Shown: positions 8,419 through 15,542 of the stretch, in pieces
Layout of the letters: each line of letters opens with the position of its first letter
How positions within the stretch are numbered: position 1 is the stretch's first letter
Assembly (NCBI RefSeq): GCF_900101435.1
Contig: NZ_FMZH01000001.1
Location: forward strand, 806,001-870,000
Length of the DNA: 64,000 bases
Direction: 5' to 3'
Source: Pedobacter soli
Lineage (GTDB): Bacteria; Bacteroidota; Bacteroidia; Sphingobacteriales; Sphingobacteriaceae
Program-made: the position numbers and the translations under genes
Notes under the pieces: generated by a model
The model's input: the letters and a program-made list of their open reading frames with translations, nothing else
What the model was told of the DNA's origin: nothing
Databases searched by the model: none

Positions 8419-8491
8419 AGCAAAATATTTATTGCCAAATATAATGACAATAAATTTATTGCCAAAACAAATTGACAAAATATTTATTGCC
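8419..8491 (-). promoter_or_regulatory. Three palindromic repeats at start of ATPase gene
   Basis: Three 18-bp imperfect palindromes (plus-strand form GACAATAAATTTATTGCC at 8446-8463, variants at 8419-8436 and 8474-8491) recur every 27-28 bp directly upstream of the ATPase start codon at 8415. The regular spacing of about 2.6 helical turns and the position suggest operator sites for a repressor, perhaps autoregulatory. The sites are seen; the role is inferred. Confidence 0.5.
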
Positions 8492-8655
8492 ATCATAAAA
8501 TAATTTCCAAATAAGCTCTCCCTAACTTCGAATCCAATAGATTTCTACCCGTTCCTAGATTTTACCCTTCCGGTAATTCTCAATATCAGCCAAGACGAAT
8601 TGATGTTCCAAAATTCCAGGGGATCAGAACAGTTTTAAGTTGATGAATTTATTTA

Positions 8656-8759
8656 TTCACCGCATAAATGCGGTGAATACAACAATTATTTACCGCATGT
8701 TAGAATTTTCGCCGCAATTTTGCAGCGAATAACGCGATCATTCACCACATCAGCAATGA
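8656..8759. repeat. Two degenerate 52-bp repeats with palindromic cores
   Basis: Two adjacent 52-bp units (8656-8707 and 8708-8759). Each starts with a 22-bp palindrome of the form TTCrCCGCAnnnnTGCrGyGAA and carries a half-site TTyACCrCAT exactly 33 bp after the unit start. The first palindrome has perfect arms extending to 8654-8679. The units lie between the integrase stop and the ATPase gene, so they may be operators or recombination-associated sites. Confidence 0.5.
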
Positions 8760-8854
8760 AGAGAGGAAGTTTCCACTTTGATCAGTCTATCTAATCCCCC
8801 CTAATCAAATGATGCAGTTTAGAAATCGAGATAAACAGGCTGAATTAACGACCA

Positions 8855-10075
8855 TCAACCTGCGCTAATCTTATCTTCATTCCTGTGCAGAATAAAAATT
8901 CCTTTTCTTTCTTGCAGGCTTTCACCTTCCCCGACGCCAGTCGTATCTTCCTCTTCATCAGAATCACCCAGAAGCAGGTTTTTATCCGCAGCGATCCGTT
9001 TTGACTTATCCACGATCTTCGCATAAACCTCCGTATTCTTCAGCACCCGGTGCCCCAGCATTTTAGATACCGTATAAATATCAGTCCCTACCTCGAGCTG
9101 CAATGTCGCAAAGGTGTGCCGGAAACTATGGAAAGTGATATTCTTATCAATCCCCGCGTCCGAAAGCCATTTGGTAAAGAATGACTTCAGCCTGCTGTAA
9201 ACAAGCCCCGGAAAAAGCAACTCTCCTCCAGCCCCTCTATCTCCCAGGTAACTATAAGCCTGATCAGAAATCGGAAGCACCTCTGCGCTTTCGGTCTTCT
9301 CCTGTGAAAACTGGATTTCAAAACTCCCAAACCTGCCCCTGATATTGAACCATTTCAACGTCGAAACATCCGACCAGCGAAGTCCCGTCAATCCTGAAAA
9401 CATAGCCGCACATTTCATCAGTTCAGAATCAGTAGGCGTATTGGCCAACAGCCTAAACTCCTCCATTGTCAAACGTTCTTTATGCGTTTCCTTCGGCCTG
9501 ATCGGATCTACCATACTGTGCAGATCGATCGGTATCAAGCGCTTTCTGTACAACACACGCAGCACCGCCCTGAATTTGGCAAAGTAACTCGCTGCCGTAT
9601 TTCTTTTGATCGGCCTGCCGTACCGCGCTATCCCCGGACCACTGAGCAAATAATTCTTAAAATCCTCACAGAGATAATCGGTCAGTTCCGGCAGTATGAT
9701 CTCCCTTCCACAAAAGGCAATAAAATAGCGCAGGGACATTTCCCACTGGTCATGGACACCCTGCCTCCTTTGCCTGGCCACCTGCCGGTACACGTCGATG
9801 AAACTCGCTTCCCTTTCATGCTCCGATACCAGCCCAAAGCGCCTGTTCTGGAGTTCGATCTGCCTCTGCGCACACACGGTATTGGCCGTAATCAATGTCT
9901 GCTTATTATGCTTCCGCTGGAAGTCGTTTTCGGGTTTGGTAAAAAGATATAATCTCAGACAGACAAAACGGGTGCTCTTTCCCGTTGCCGGATTTAATAG
10001 CGGTGGATAGTAATCCAAAAAAAGGGTCTGTCTATTGTTCCTGAGCGCTTTCGCTCTAAGTTTTACGTTGGACAT
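8855..10075 (-). CDS. Tyrosine site-specific integrase
   Basis: A 406-residue phage-type integrase, the probable enzyme for integration and excision of the island. It has an N-terminal arm-binding region, a SAM-like core-binding domain (about 90-185) and a catalytic domain (about 200-365). The catalytic set is complete: Arg233 in TGLRWSD, Lys260, HSFRH with His316 and Arg319, His342 in LGHR and the nucleophile Tyr351 in EVYAKI. The acidic tail (SDEEEDTTGVGEGE) is non-conserved. It reads away from mnmE, with two HTH genes upstream on the same strand, the usual regulator/excisionase arrangement for Bacteroidota elements. It appears intact. Confidence 0.95.
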   Translation of the reverse strand: MSNVKLRAKALRNNRQTLFLDYYPPLLNPATGKSTRFVCLRLYLFTKPENDFQRKHNKQTLITANTVCAQRQIELQNRRFGLVSEHEREASFIDVYRQVARQRRQGVHDQWEMSLRYFIAFCGREIILPELTDYLCEDFKNYLLSGPGIARYGRPIKRNTAASYFAKFRAVLRVLYRKRLIPIDLHSMVDPIRPKETHKERLTMEEFRLLANTPTDSELMKCAAMFSGLTGLRWSDVSTLKWFNIRGRFGSFEIQFSQEKTESAEVLPISDQAYSYLGDRGAGGELLFPGLVYSRLKSFFTKWLSDAGIDKNITFHSFRHTFATLQLEVGTDIYTVSKMLGHRVLKNTEVYAKIVDKSKRIAADKNLLLGDSDEEEDTTGVGEGESLQERKGIFILHRNEDKISAG

Positions 10076-10425
10076 ATTTAGTTTTATAATTGGTTAGACA
10101 GGCATTTTTTCGATGCCTTTAAATATTATTTAATCATTTATATTTCCACTGATCAAGATAAATCTGATTCATCGGAATGGGTAGAAGGTGGCTGGTCAGT
10201 TTCCCAGCGGGAATGTTATTTTGTGGAGCCATAAAAATGCTAAAAGCAAATATATTTTCAAAGCAAAACGGCCATAAATACACATACAAGTAACTGAATA
10301 ACAAATCATTATCTCCGTAATTATTCAAATTTTACCGTTATTACCATACTGCTTTTCAGCGGTGATTTTCATTCATTGCTCATTAAGCACAGTTCTCCCA
10401 TTTACCACAATTCTCCAGCTCCGTG
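10076..10425 (-). promoter_or_regulatory. Integrase upstream region with candidate promoter
   Basis: A 350-bp gap without a convincing gene. On the minus strand an exact TATATTTG box (10248-10255) has a TTTA element 19 bp further upstream (10275-10278), giving a plausible Bacteroidota promoter with a leader of about 170 nt for the integrase. A small hairpin lies near 10100-10115. A 64-codon ORF here has no sensible composition and was discarded. Confidence 0.35.
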
Positions 10426-10629
10426 CTAATGGCTGCTTTCGGGAATGTAGCGGCACTCCTCAAACATTTTATCGATGAAGCTTTTCAGGATGATTGTTTT
10501 CTTTGGTGAGGGCCTGATTACGGTGAGTTTGCCTTCCTTAATTAATTTGTAGATAGCATTTTTAGAGCAGCTCAGGTATTTAGCTGCCTGCAGTACGTTA
10601 AAGACCTGGTCTTTGGGATTACTGTTCAT
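10426..10629 (-). CDS. Excisionase-family HTH protein
   Basis: A 67-residue protein that is essentially one HTH_17 module: FNVLQAAKYLSCSKNAIYKL, then IKEGKLTVIRPSPKKTIILK. Such single-domain proteins bind DNA and serve as excisionases or regulators next to tyrosine integrases. It is located between the 270-residue HTH gene and the integrase on the same strand. Excisionase versus transcription factor cannot be decided from sequence alone. Confidence 0.8.
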   Translation of the reverse strand: MNSNPKDQVFNVLQAAKYLSCSKNAIYKLIKEGKLTVIRPSPKKTIILKSFIDKMFEECRYIPESSH

Positions 10630-10674
10630 AAGATATTTGGTTAAGATTAAAATTTACTCGGTATTACAATGGAT

Positions 10675-11487
10675 TCAGCGCGCATCTTTCGGGATTTTGT
10701 CTATCGCCCGTTTCAGATAGTACACGTATTGCCCCACCCGCAATTTGGGCACATTCCGTCTCTTGAAGATGGCGTACAAAAGTCCCCGCTCCTTTCCCAG
10801 GAGCTGAACGCATTCTTCTATTGAATAGCAGTCCGATATTCTGATCGGCTTCGAAGCCAGCCGCTGATTGGCTCTGCGTTCTCCATCCAGTGGATCTGCT
10901 CTTGGGGCCGACTTCTGTTTATAAAGCCTGTCTACCGCATCCTTTGGGATCAGAATCTCTTTGCCGACTTTGACCTTCTGTATCCCGCTCCGCTGCAGCA
11001 TGGTATAGACCGCTTCCCTGGATTTTCCAAATAAAGCAATGACCTGGGCGGTGGTATAATAACTCGCAGCGGATTCATCATCCCCCTTTTGTGTTTCAAC
11101 CGGCTTTTTAGCTACAGTTTTCAGCCACATCTGCTGGTCAAAAAGAGAGAGAAAATCTTCACGTAACACCACAGTTTTGCGCGTGTGTATCTTTGCGGCC
11201 TTCAGTGCCCCGCTATTGATCATTCCATAAACCGTTCCCCTGTGCGAGCGAAGCAGCCCGGCAACTTCAGCCACCGACAGCACTTCCCTGTCCAAATGTG
11301 AAACCTGGTATTTAAAGCCCCGGGATACAGTTTCAAGATCAGAAGCCTGTACCTTATCCGCTCTGGTTTTGGATTTATAGTACCTGGAATTACATACTTT
11401 GCCACAGAACCTCGTCACCGTCTTTTTGGCGATGAAAGTCTGGTTACAGTACTCACATTTCCTTAAAATTTTCAGATTACTGCTCAT
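10675..11487 (-). CDS. Zinc-ribbon protein with three HTH modules
   Basis: A 270-residue protein. The N-terminus has a CxxC...CxxxC zinc-ribbon (CEYCNQTF ... RFCGKVC). Three HTH_17-like modules follow, around 70-110 (LSVAEVAGLLRSHRGTVYGM), 142-180 (YYTTAQVIALFGKSREAVYT) and 222-260 (YSIEECVQLLGKERGLLYAI). It is presumably a DNA-binding control protein of the element that contacts several sites at once. It is the outermost island gene on the mnmE side and is followed by the smaller HTH gene and integrase on the same strand. It looks more G+C-rich than the backbone. Confidence 0.75.
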   Translation of the reverse strand: MSSNLKILRKCEYCNQTFIAKKTVTRFCGKVCNSRYYKSKTRADKVQASDLETVSRGFKYQVSHLDREVLSVAEVAGLLRSHRGTVYGMINSGALKAAKIHTRKTVVLREDFLSLFDQQMWLKTVAKKPVETQKGDDESAASYYTTAQVIALFGKSREAVYTMLQRSGIQKVKVGKEILIPKDAVDRLYKQKSAPRADPLDGERRANQRLASKPIRISDCYSIEECVQLLGKERGLLYAIFKRRNVPKLRVGQYVYYLKRAIDKIPKDAR

Positions 11488-11507
11488 AAGTTAAGTCACC
11501 CATTTCC

Positions 11508-11537
11508 GTGCTTCATCGTGCTTCCATGTGCTTCTAT
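11508..11537. repeat. Three 10-bp direct repeats near island end
   Basis: GTGCTTCATC, GTGCTTCCAT and GTGCTTCTAT are three consecutive 10-bp units just upstream of the outermost HTH gene and about 120 bp from the mnmE terminator. Short direct repeats phased to one helical turn could be arm-type integrase or regulator sites. This is inferred from position and phase only. Confidence 0.45.
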
Positions 11538-11654
11538 GTACAGTTAATACTCCACATCGAACATACAATGCACTATCTAGTTTCACTTGCCAAAAAAAGC
11601 TACAGAAACGCAACAAAACTATGGGTAACAGGGGCAAATTACAGAAATATCGGA

Positions 11655-11692
11655 AATAAAAAAATCGCTAATTAGTTAACAATTAGCGATTT
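11655..11692 (-). terminator. mnmE terminator
   Basis: Perfect 12-bp arms AAATCGCTAATT and AATTAGCGATTT surround a 7-nt loop, followed on the minus strand by a T run. It lies 40 bp past the mnmE stop and is the last backbone-like feature before the island. Confidence 0.9.
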
Positions 11693-11732
11693 ACTTGTCG
11701 TTTTTAGTCAATAGTCGACTAAATCCATAGGA

Positions 11733-13091
11733 TTACTTGCCGATACAAAACTTAGTAAAAATATTCTCCAGCAAATCATCTGTAGTTACAGTACCAGTAA
11801 TCTCGCCCAAATAGTGTAAGGCCTGCTTAATGTCCATAGCCAGAAAATCAGAAGTAACTGGGTTATCAACGTTATCGAGTACGCGCTGTAAAGCATGTTC
11901 GGTTTGTTTCAAAGCCTCAACGTGACGGATATTGGTTACCAGGGTTTCGCTCGTATTGATGTGATGGAGATTTACCTGTTCAAGCAAAGTTGTTTTCAGG
12001 GCTTCGATACCTTGTTTTTCCTTAGCCGAAATAAATACCACATTCAGGTTTTCGAAAGCCTTGCGTTGCGCTTCGGTCATCAGATCTGCTTTATTTACCA
12101 GAATCAAATATGGAATAGCCAACTGCTCGAGACCGCGTAACTGCTCTTCAATTTCTGCAATGCTTTGGCCAGCATCGGCCATGTAAATAATCAATTTGGC
12201 CTGTTTCATTTTTTCGAGCGTCCGCTCCACCCCTAATGCCTCAATAATATCAGCTGTATCTCGGATACCGGCTGTATCAATGAAACGGAAAACCACACCA
12301 CCAATGGTCAGTTCATCTTCAATGGTGTCGCGTGTGGTACCTGCAATGTCAGATACAATAGCGCGCTCTTCATTTAGCAACGCATTTAGCAGGGTCGATT
12401 TACCCACGTTAGGCTTACCGGCAATTACAATCGGAACGCCGTTTTTAATTACGTTGCCCATCTCGAAAGAAGAAATGAGACGCTGCAGTACATAATTAAT
12501 TTTGTTGACCAGGTTTTTCAACTGTTCACGGTTGGCAAATTCTACATCTTCTTCAGCAAAATCGAGTTCGAGCTCTATCATCGAAGCAAAATGGATCAGT
12601 TGCTCGCGTAGCCCCTTCAGCTCATTTGCAAAACCACCACGCATCTGCTGCATGGCCACATCATGCGAAGCTTTGGAATTAGAAGCAATTAAATCGGCTA
12701 CCGCTTCGGCCTGACTTAAATCAAAAGCACCGTTTAAGAAAGCGCGCAAGGTAAATTCGCCGGGTTTGGCCGCCCTTGCTCCTTTGCTAATCAACAGGTT
12801 AATAATTTGCTGAATAATATAGTTGGAGCCATGACATGAAATTTCGACCACGTTTTCTTTGGTGTACGATTTCGGTGCGACGTATAAACCTGCTACCACC
12901 TCGTCGATAATTTGGTTACCATCTTTAACCAGGCCAAAATGCAAGGTGTGCGAAGCTTGCTTTTCCAGATCTTTACCTGCAAAAACGGCATTGGTAAGTG
13001 AAATGGCTTCTGGTCCCGATAAACGGATAACGCCAATGGCGCCCGATCCGGGAGGGGTAGATAATGCGATGATGGTATCCTGATTGTTCAT
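11733..13091 (-). CDS. mnmE: tRNA modification GTPase MnmE (TrmE)
   Basis: A 452-residue protein that works with MnmG to place the carboxymethylaminomethyl group on U34 of certain tRNAs. It has an N-terminal tetrahydrofolate-binding domain (TIIALSTPPGSGAIGVIRLS), a helical domain split around a GTPase domain with G1 AGKPNVGKST, G2 GTTRD, G3 DTAG and G4 NKAD, and the C-terminal CIGK motif with the essential Cys. The start at 13091 (MNNQDTII) is preferred over an ATG 7 codons upstream because it matches the family N-terminus. The 3' end borders the island. It appears intact. Confidence 0.97.
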   Translation of the reverse strand: MNNQDTIIALSTPPGSGAIGVIRLSGPEAISLTNAVFAGKDLEKQASHTLHFGLVKDGNQIIDEVVAGLYVAPKSYTKENVVEISCHGSNYIIQQIINLLISKGARAAKPGEFTLRAFLNGAFDLSQAEAVADLIASNSKASHDVAMQQMRGGFANELKGLREQLIHFASMIELELDFAEEDVEFANREQLKNLVNKINYVLQRLISSFEMGNVIKNGVPIVIAGKPNVGKSTLLNALLNEERAIVSDIAGTTRDTIEDELTIGGVVFRFIDTAGIRDTADIIEALGVERTLEKMKQAKLIIYMADAGQSIAEIEEQLRGLEQLAIPYLILVNKADLMTEAQRKAFENLNVVFISAKEKQGIEALKTTLLEQVNLHHINTSETLVTNIRHVEALKQTEHALQRVLDNVDNPVTSDFLAMDIKQALHYLGEITGTVTTDDLLENIFTKFCIGK

Positions 13092-13392
13092 GTGCAATTG
13101 TAAAAGCTGCAAAAATAAGCCTAATCCCCGGGTATATGGTGTTCAGGAAGTAATTTTTTTCACAATTCGTTCAATGGTTTATTCATCATTGGTTCATTAA
13201 CAAATTGTCATTGAGAAACCTGGCTGGTACGAGCTGAGGTAATCTATTATTATTGTGTTTTGGTTATTGCTATTTGGTCATTGTTTTTTGGTCATTAGCT
13301 CTAAATTTATCACAATGCAAAACTTAACTAACTTTACCTGATCAAAACATTTTTGATACAATGCTGTTAAACATCCATCAGATAAGCTATAT
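13092..13392. repeat. Divergent intergenic region with 14-bp repeats
   Basis: A region of about 300 bp between divergently transcribed mnmE and the AI-2E-family gene, so promoters for both must lie here. At 13262-13298 GGTTATTGCTATTT, GGTCATTGTTTTTT and GGTCATTAG repeat with a 14-bp (2 x 7) period. A minus-strand TATTTTTG about 20 bp before mnmE resembles a -7 box but has no clear -33 element. Confidence 0.45.
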
Positions 13393-14514
13393 ATGACTAA
13401 CAATTTACCACTAACCGTTAAACGATCGATAGAATTACTGGGCCTCATGGCCATTGTTGCTGTTATGGTTGTAGGGCGCGATATTATCATGCCCATACTC
13501 ATGGCCTTTTTCATCAGCATTATGCTCTTGCCGGTTTACCGCTTTTTAAAAAGAAAAAAAGTACCCGAATCGCTCGCCATTATCATTTCCATTATACTGG
13601 TAGCACTCTTTGTTGCGCTTATCGTTTGGTTTTTCTCCAATCAGATCGGTATCCTGGTTAAAGATTTTCCGCAAATTAAGGCCAATGTAACTCAGCATAT
13701 TAATTCGCTCAGCGACTGGATTAGCCGCATTACCCATTACGATGATAAACAACAAAAAGCCTTTATTCAGGCCAAAAGCGATGACCTGATGAACATGGGT
13801 ACTTCGCTTGCAGGTGGTGCAGCTGTAACACTTAGCGGCATTTTCGTATTTATCGGCTTATTGCCCATTTATATCTACCTGATGCTGTTTTACAAGGACA
13901 TTTTGCTCCGGTTTATTTTTATGTGGTTTAAAACAGACGATCATCCAAAGGTGAAAGAAGCCATTTACGAAACGGAATCTATCATTAAAAGTTACCTGAT
14001 TGGTTTGCTTATTCAGATCACCTATATGACCATTTTATTGGGTGGCATATTAATGTTAATCGGCATTAAACACGCTCTGCTAATTGGGGTTATTTTCGCC
14101 ATCTTAAACCTTATCCCCTATGTAGGCGCTTTAATTGGCAATATTATCGGGGTACTGTTAACACTTACCTCTTCGCAAGAGCTTTGGCCAGTGATTACTG
14201 TATTGGGCGTAATTGCATTTGTACAGTTTCTAGACAATAATATTCTAATGCCACGCATTGTGGGCTCTAAAGTAAAAATCAATGCTTTATTTGCCATTTT
14301 AGGCGTGTTCATAGGCGGTAGCATTGCAGGGGTATCGGGTATGTTCCTCGCTTTACCTATTGTAGCAGTACTAAAAATTATCTTCGATCGTACCGAATCG
14401 TTTAAACAATGGGGTGTTTTATTGGGCGATGAAAGGCCAGCCAAAAGCCCTATGTCTTTCCCCGCGTTTAGGAAAAGGAAACCTGTGGCTACGAAATCGG
14501 GACTGGAAGGGAAA

Positions 14515-14517
<3 letters not shown>
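13393..14517 (+). CDS. AI-2E family transporter (PerM-like membrane protein)
   Basis: A 374-residue integral membrane protein with about eight hydrophobic segments: two at the N-terminus (LLGLMAIVAVMVVG; IIISIILVALFVALIVWFF), a soluble helical loop around 85-130, then the conserved block LIGLLIQITYMTILLGGI and a long hydrophobic run containing FAILNLIPYVGALIGNIIG. The ...NLIPYVG... signature and the DNNILMPRIVGSKV motif define the AI-2E/UPF0118 family. Some members move autoinducer-2 and others act in Na+/H+ exchange; the substrate cannot be read here. The stop codon TAG is the first triplet of a 7-bp repeat array. A terminator follows. Confidence 0.9.
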
Positions 14518-14560
<43 letters not shown>

Positions 14561-14570
14561 ATGGAAAAGA

Positions 14571-14609
14571 AAAAGCATCGCAGGTTTAATCCCGGCGATG
14601 CTTTTTTAT
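14571..14609 (+). terminator. Rho-independent terminator of AI-2E family gene
   Basis: Arms AAAAGCATCGC and GCGATGCTTTT form a perfect 11-bp stem with a 13-nt loop, followed by TTTATTT on the plus strand. It lies just past the heptamer array. Confidence 0.85.
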
Positions 14610-14659
14610 TTACAATCCTTGTTGAAAGTGATAAGAAACTTGCCACTATTAACTCTTTT

Positions 14660-14694
14660 TCTCAAATCTCACATCTCCTGTCTCAAATCTCTTT
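14660..14694. repeat. Heptamer array TCTCAAA-like
   Basis: Five consecutive 7-mers: TCTCAAA, TCTCACA, TCTCCTG, TCTCAAA, TCTCTTT. It lies between two convergent genes. Confidence 0.8.
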
Positions 14695-14708
14695 TTTACA
14701 TCTTGATG

Positions 14709-15479
14709 CTATACACCCGTTTTCAAAATATCGTAAGCAAATCTCAAAATTGTTCCGAAAACCACGATTAAAAAGAACACCCTTACAAATTTATTCCCCT
14801 TCAACAAGGCCAGTTTTGTACCGAAAAAAGCACCACTGAGGTTAAAGATAGCCATGGGTATGGCGTACTGAAACAAGATGTGACCGGTAGAACTAAAATA
14901 AAGAATGGCAGCCAGATTGGTGGCTATGTTTACAATTTTGGCATGTGCACTGGCGCCAATAAAATCAAAACCCAGTACAGCAATGAAAACCAGAATCAGA
15001 AAAGAACCTGTACCCGGACCAATTAAGCCATCATAAAAACCAATAATCAGTCCGAATATACCTGCCAGTAAAACCTGCTTTACCACCGCATATGTTTTCT
15101 CCTGGTGAATGCCAAATTGTTTATTTAAATAAGTATACAGGGCCACAAAAACCAATACGACCAGAATAATGGGCTTAATAACCGAATTATCAATCCGGCT
15201 AACCAGATAGGCGCCTAAGAGTGCAGCAAAAAAGGCGGTTACCGCACAGGCGGCAAGTACCCGGTAATTAAATTTAACCTGCCTGGCATATTTAAAAGCA
15301 GCAAGCGTGGTACCTGCTATCGATGGGATTTTGGTCGTTCCTAAAAGTGTAGCAACAGGGTAGTTAGGCAAAATAAGTAAAATGGCGGGAGTTTGTAATA
15401 AACCTCCGCCACCTACTATAGCATCTATAAATCCGGCTGCAAAAGCAACCGTACAAAGTAAAATCAATTCAGTTGCCAT
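14709..15479 (-). CDS. TauE/SafE (TSUP) family membrane permease
   Basis: A 256-residue protein with about eight membrane segments arranged as two repeats. The family signature appears at the start (AAGFIDAIVGGGGLLQTPAI), with LGTTKIPSIAGT after it, and again in the second half (IGFYDGLIGPGTGSFLIL, ASAHAKIVNIATNLAA). TSUP proteins export sulfite, sulfoacetate or other small organic anions; the substrate is not indicated by neighbours. It is convergent with the AI-2E-family gene and separated from argS by 63 bp on the same strand, so co-transcription with argS is possible. No defects seen. Confidence 0.92.
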   Translation of the reverse strand: MATELILLCTVAFAAGFIDAIVGGGGLLQTPAILLILPNYPVATLLGTTKIPSIAGTTLAAFKYARQVKFNYRVLAACAVTAFFAALLGAYLVSRIDNSVIKPIILVVLVFVALYTYLNKQFGIHQEKTYAVVKQVLLAGIFGLIIGFYDGLIGPGTGSFLILVFIAVLGFDFIGASAHAKIVNIATNLAAILYFSSTGHILFQYAIPMAIFNLSGAFFGTKLALLKGNKFVRVFFLIVVFGTILRFAYDILKTGV

Positions 15480-15542
15480 CTGCTAACGTGTCAGTCCTTT
15501 TCCATCTTACCTCTTCCATTTTACATGTTGTATATTGTAACA

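Larger units (their letters stand above)
1..11650. mobile_element. Integrated genomic island (right part) next to mnmE 3' end
   Basis: Everything from the left edge to about 11.65 kb is accessory in character: integrase, excisionase-like HTH genes, a helicase/nuclease-type gene, orphan cassettes and two frameshifted genes. The mnmE terminator and mnmE itself mark the return to conserved backbone. Several genes here, notably the integrase and the 270-residue HTH gene, look richer in G+C than the backbone. The left end is outside the window and no duplicated attachment sequence was found, so the extent is inferred. It could also be two or more adjoining insertions. Confidence 0.5.

Noticed and set aside
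8419..8491. CRISPR-like spacing of repeats
   Set aside because: Only three 18-bp palindromes with 9-10-bp gaps; far too short for repeats and spacers, and no cas genes.
10134..10328. Minus-strand ORF of 64 codons upstream of the integrase
   Set aside because: It covers a likely promoter region, is rich in Phe/Tyr/Leu without a domain pattern, and has no start signal.
11690..11740. Direct repeat TTACTTG(T/C)CG flanking the mnmE stop as an attachment site
   Set aside because: Only 9 of 10 bases match and the following sequence diverges, too short to claim an att duplication.
14561..14839. Plus-strand ORF of 92 codons after the AI-2E family gene
   Set aside because: It begins in a terminator hairpin, runs through heptamer repeats and then antisense to the TauE/SafE gene.
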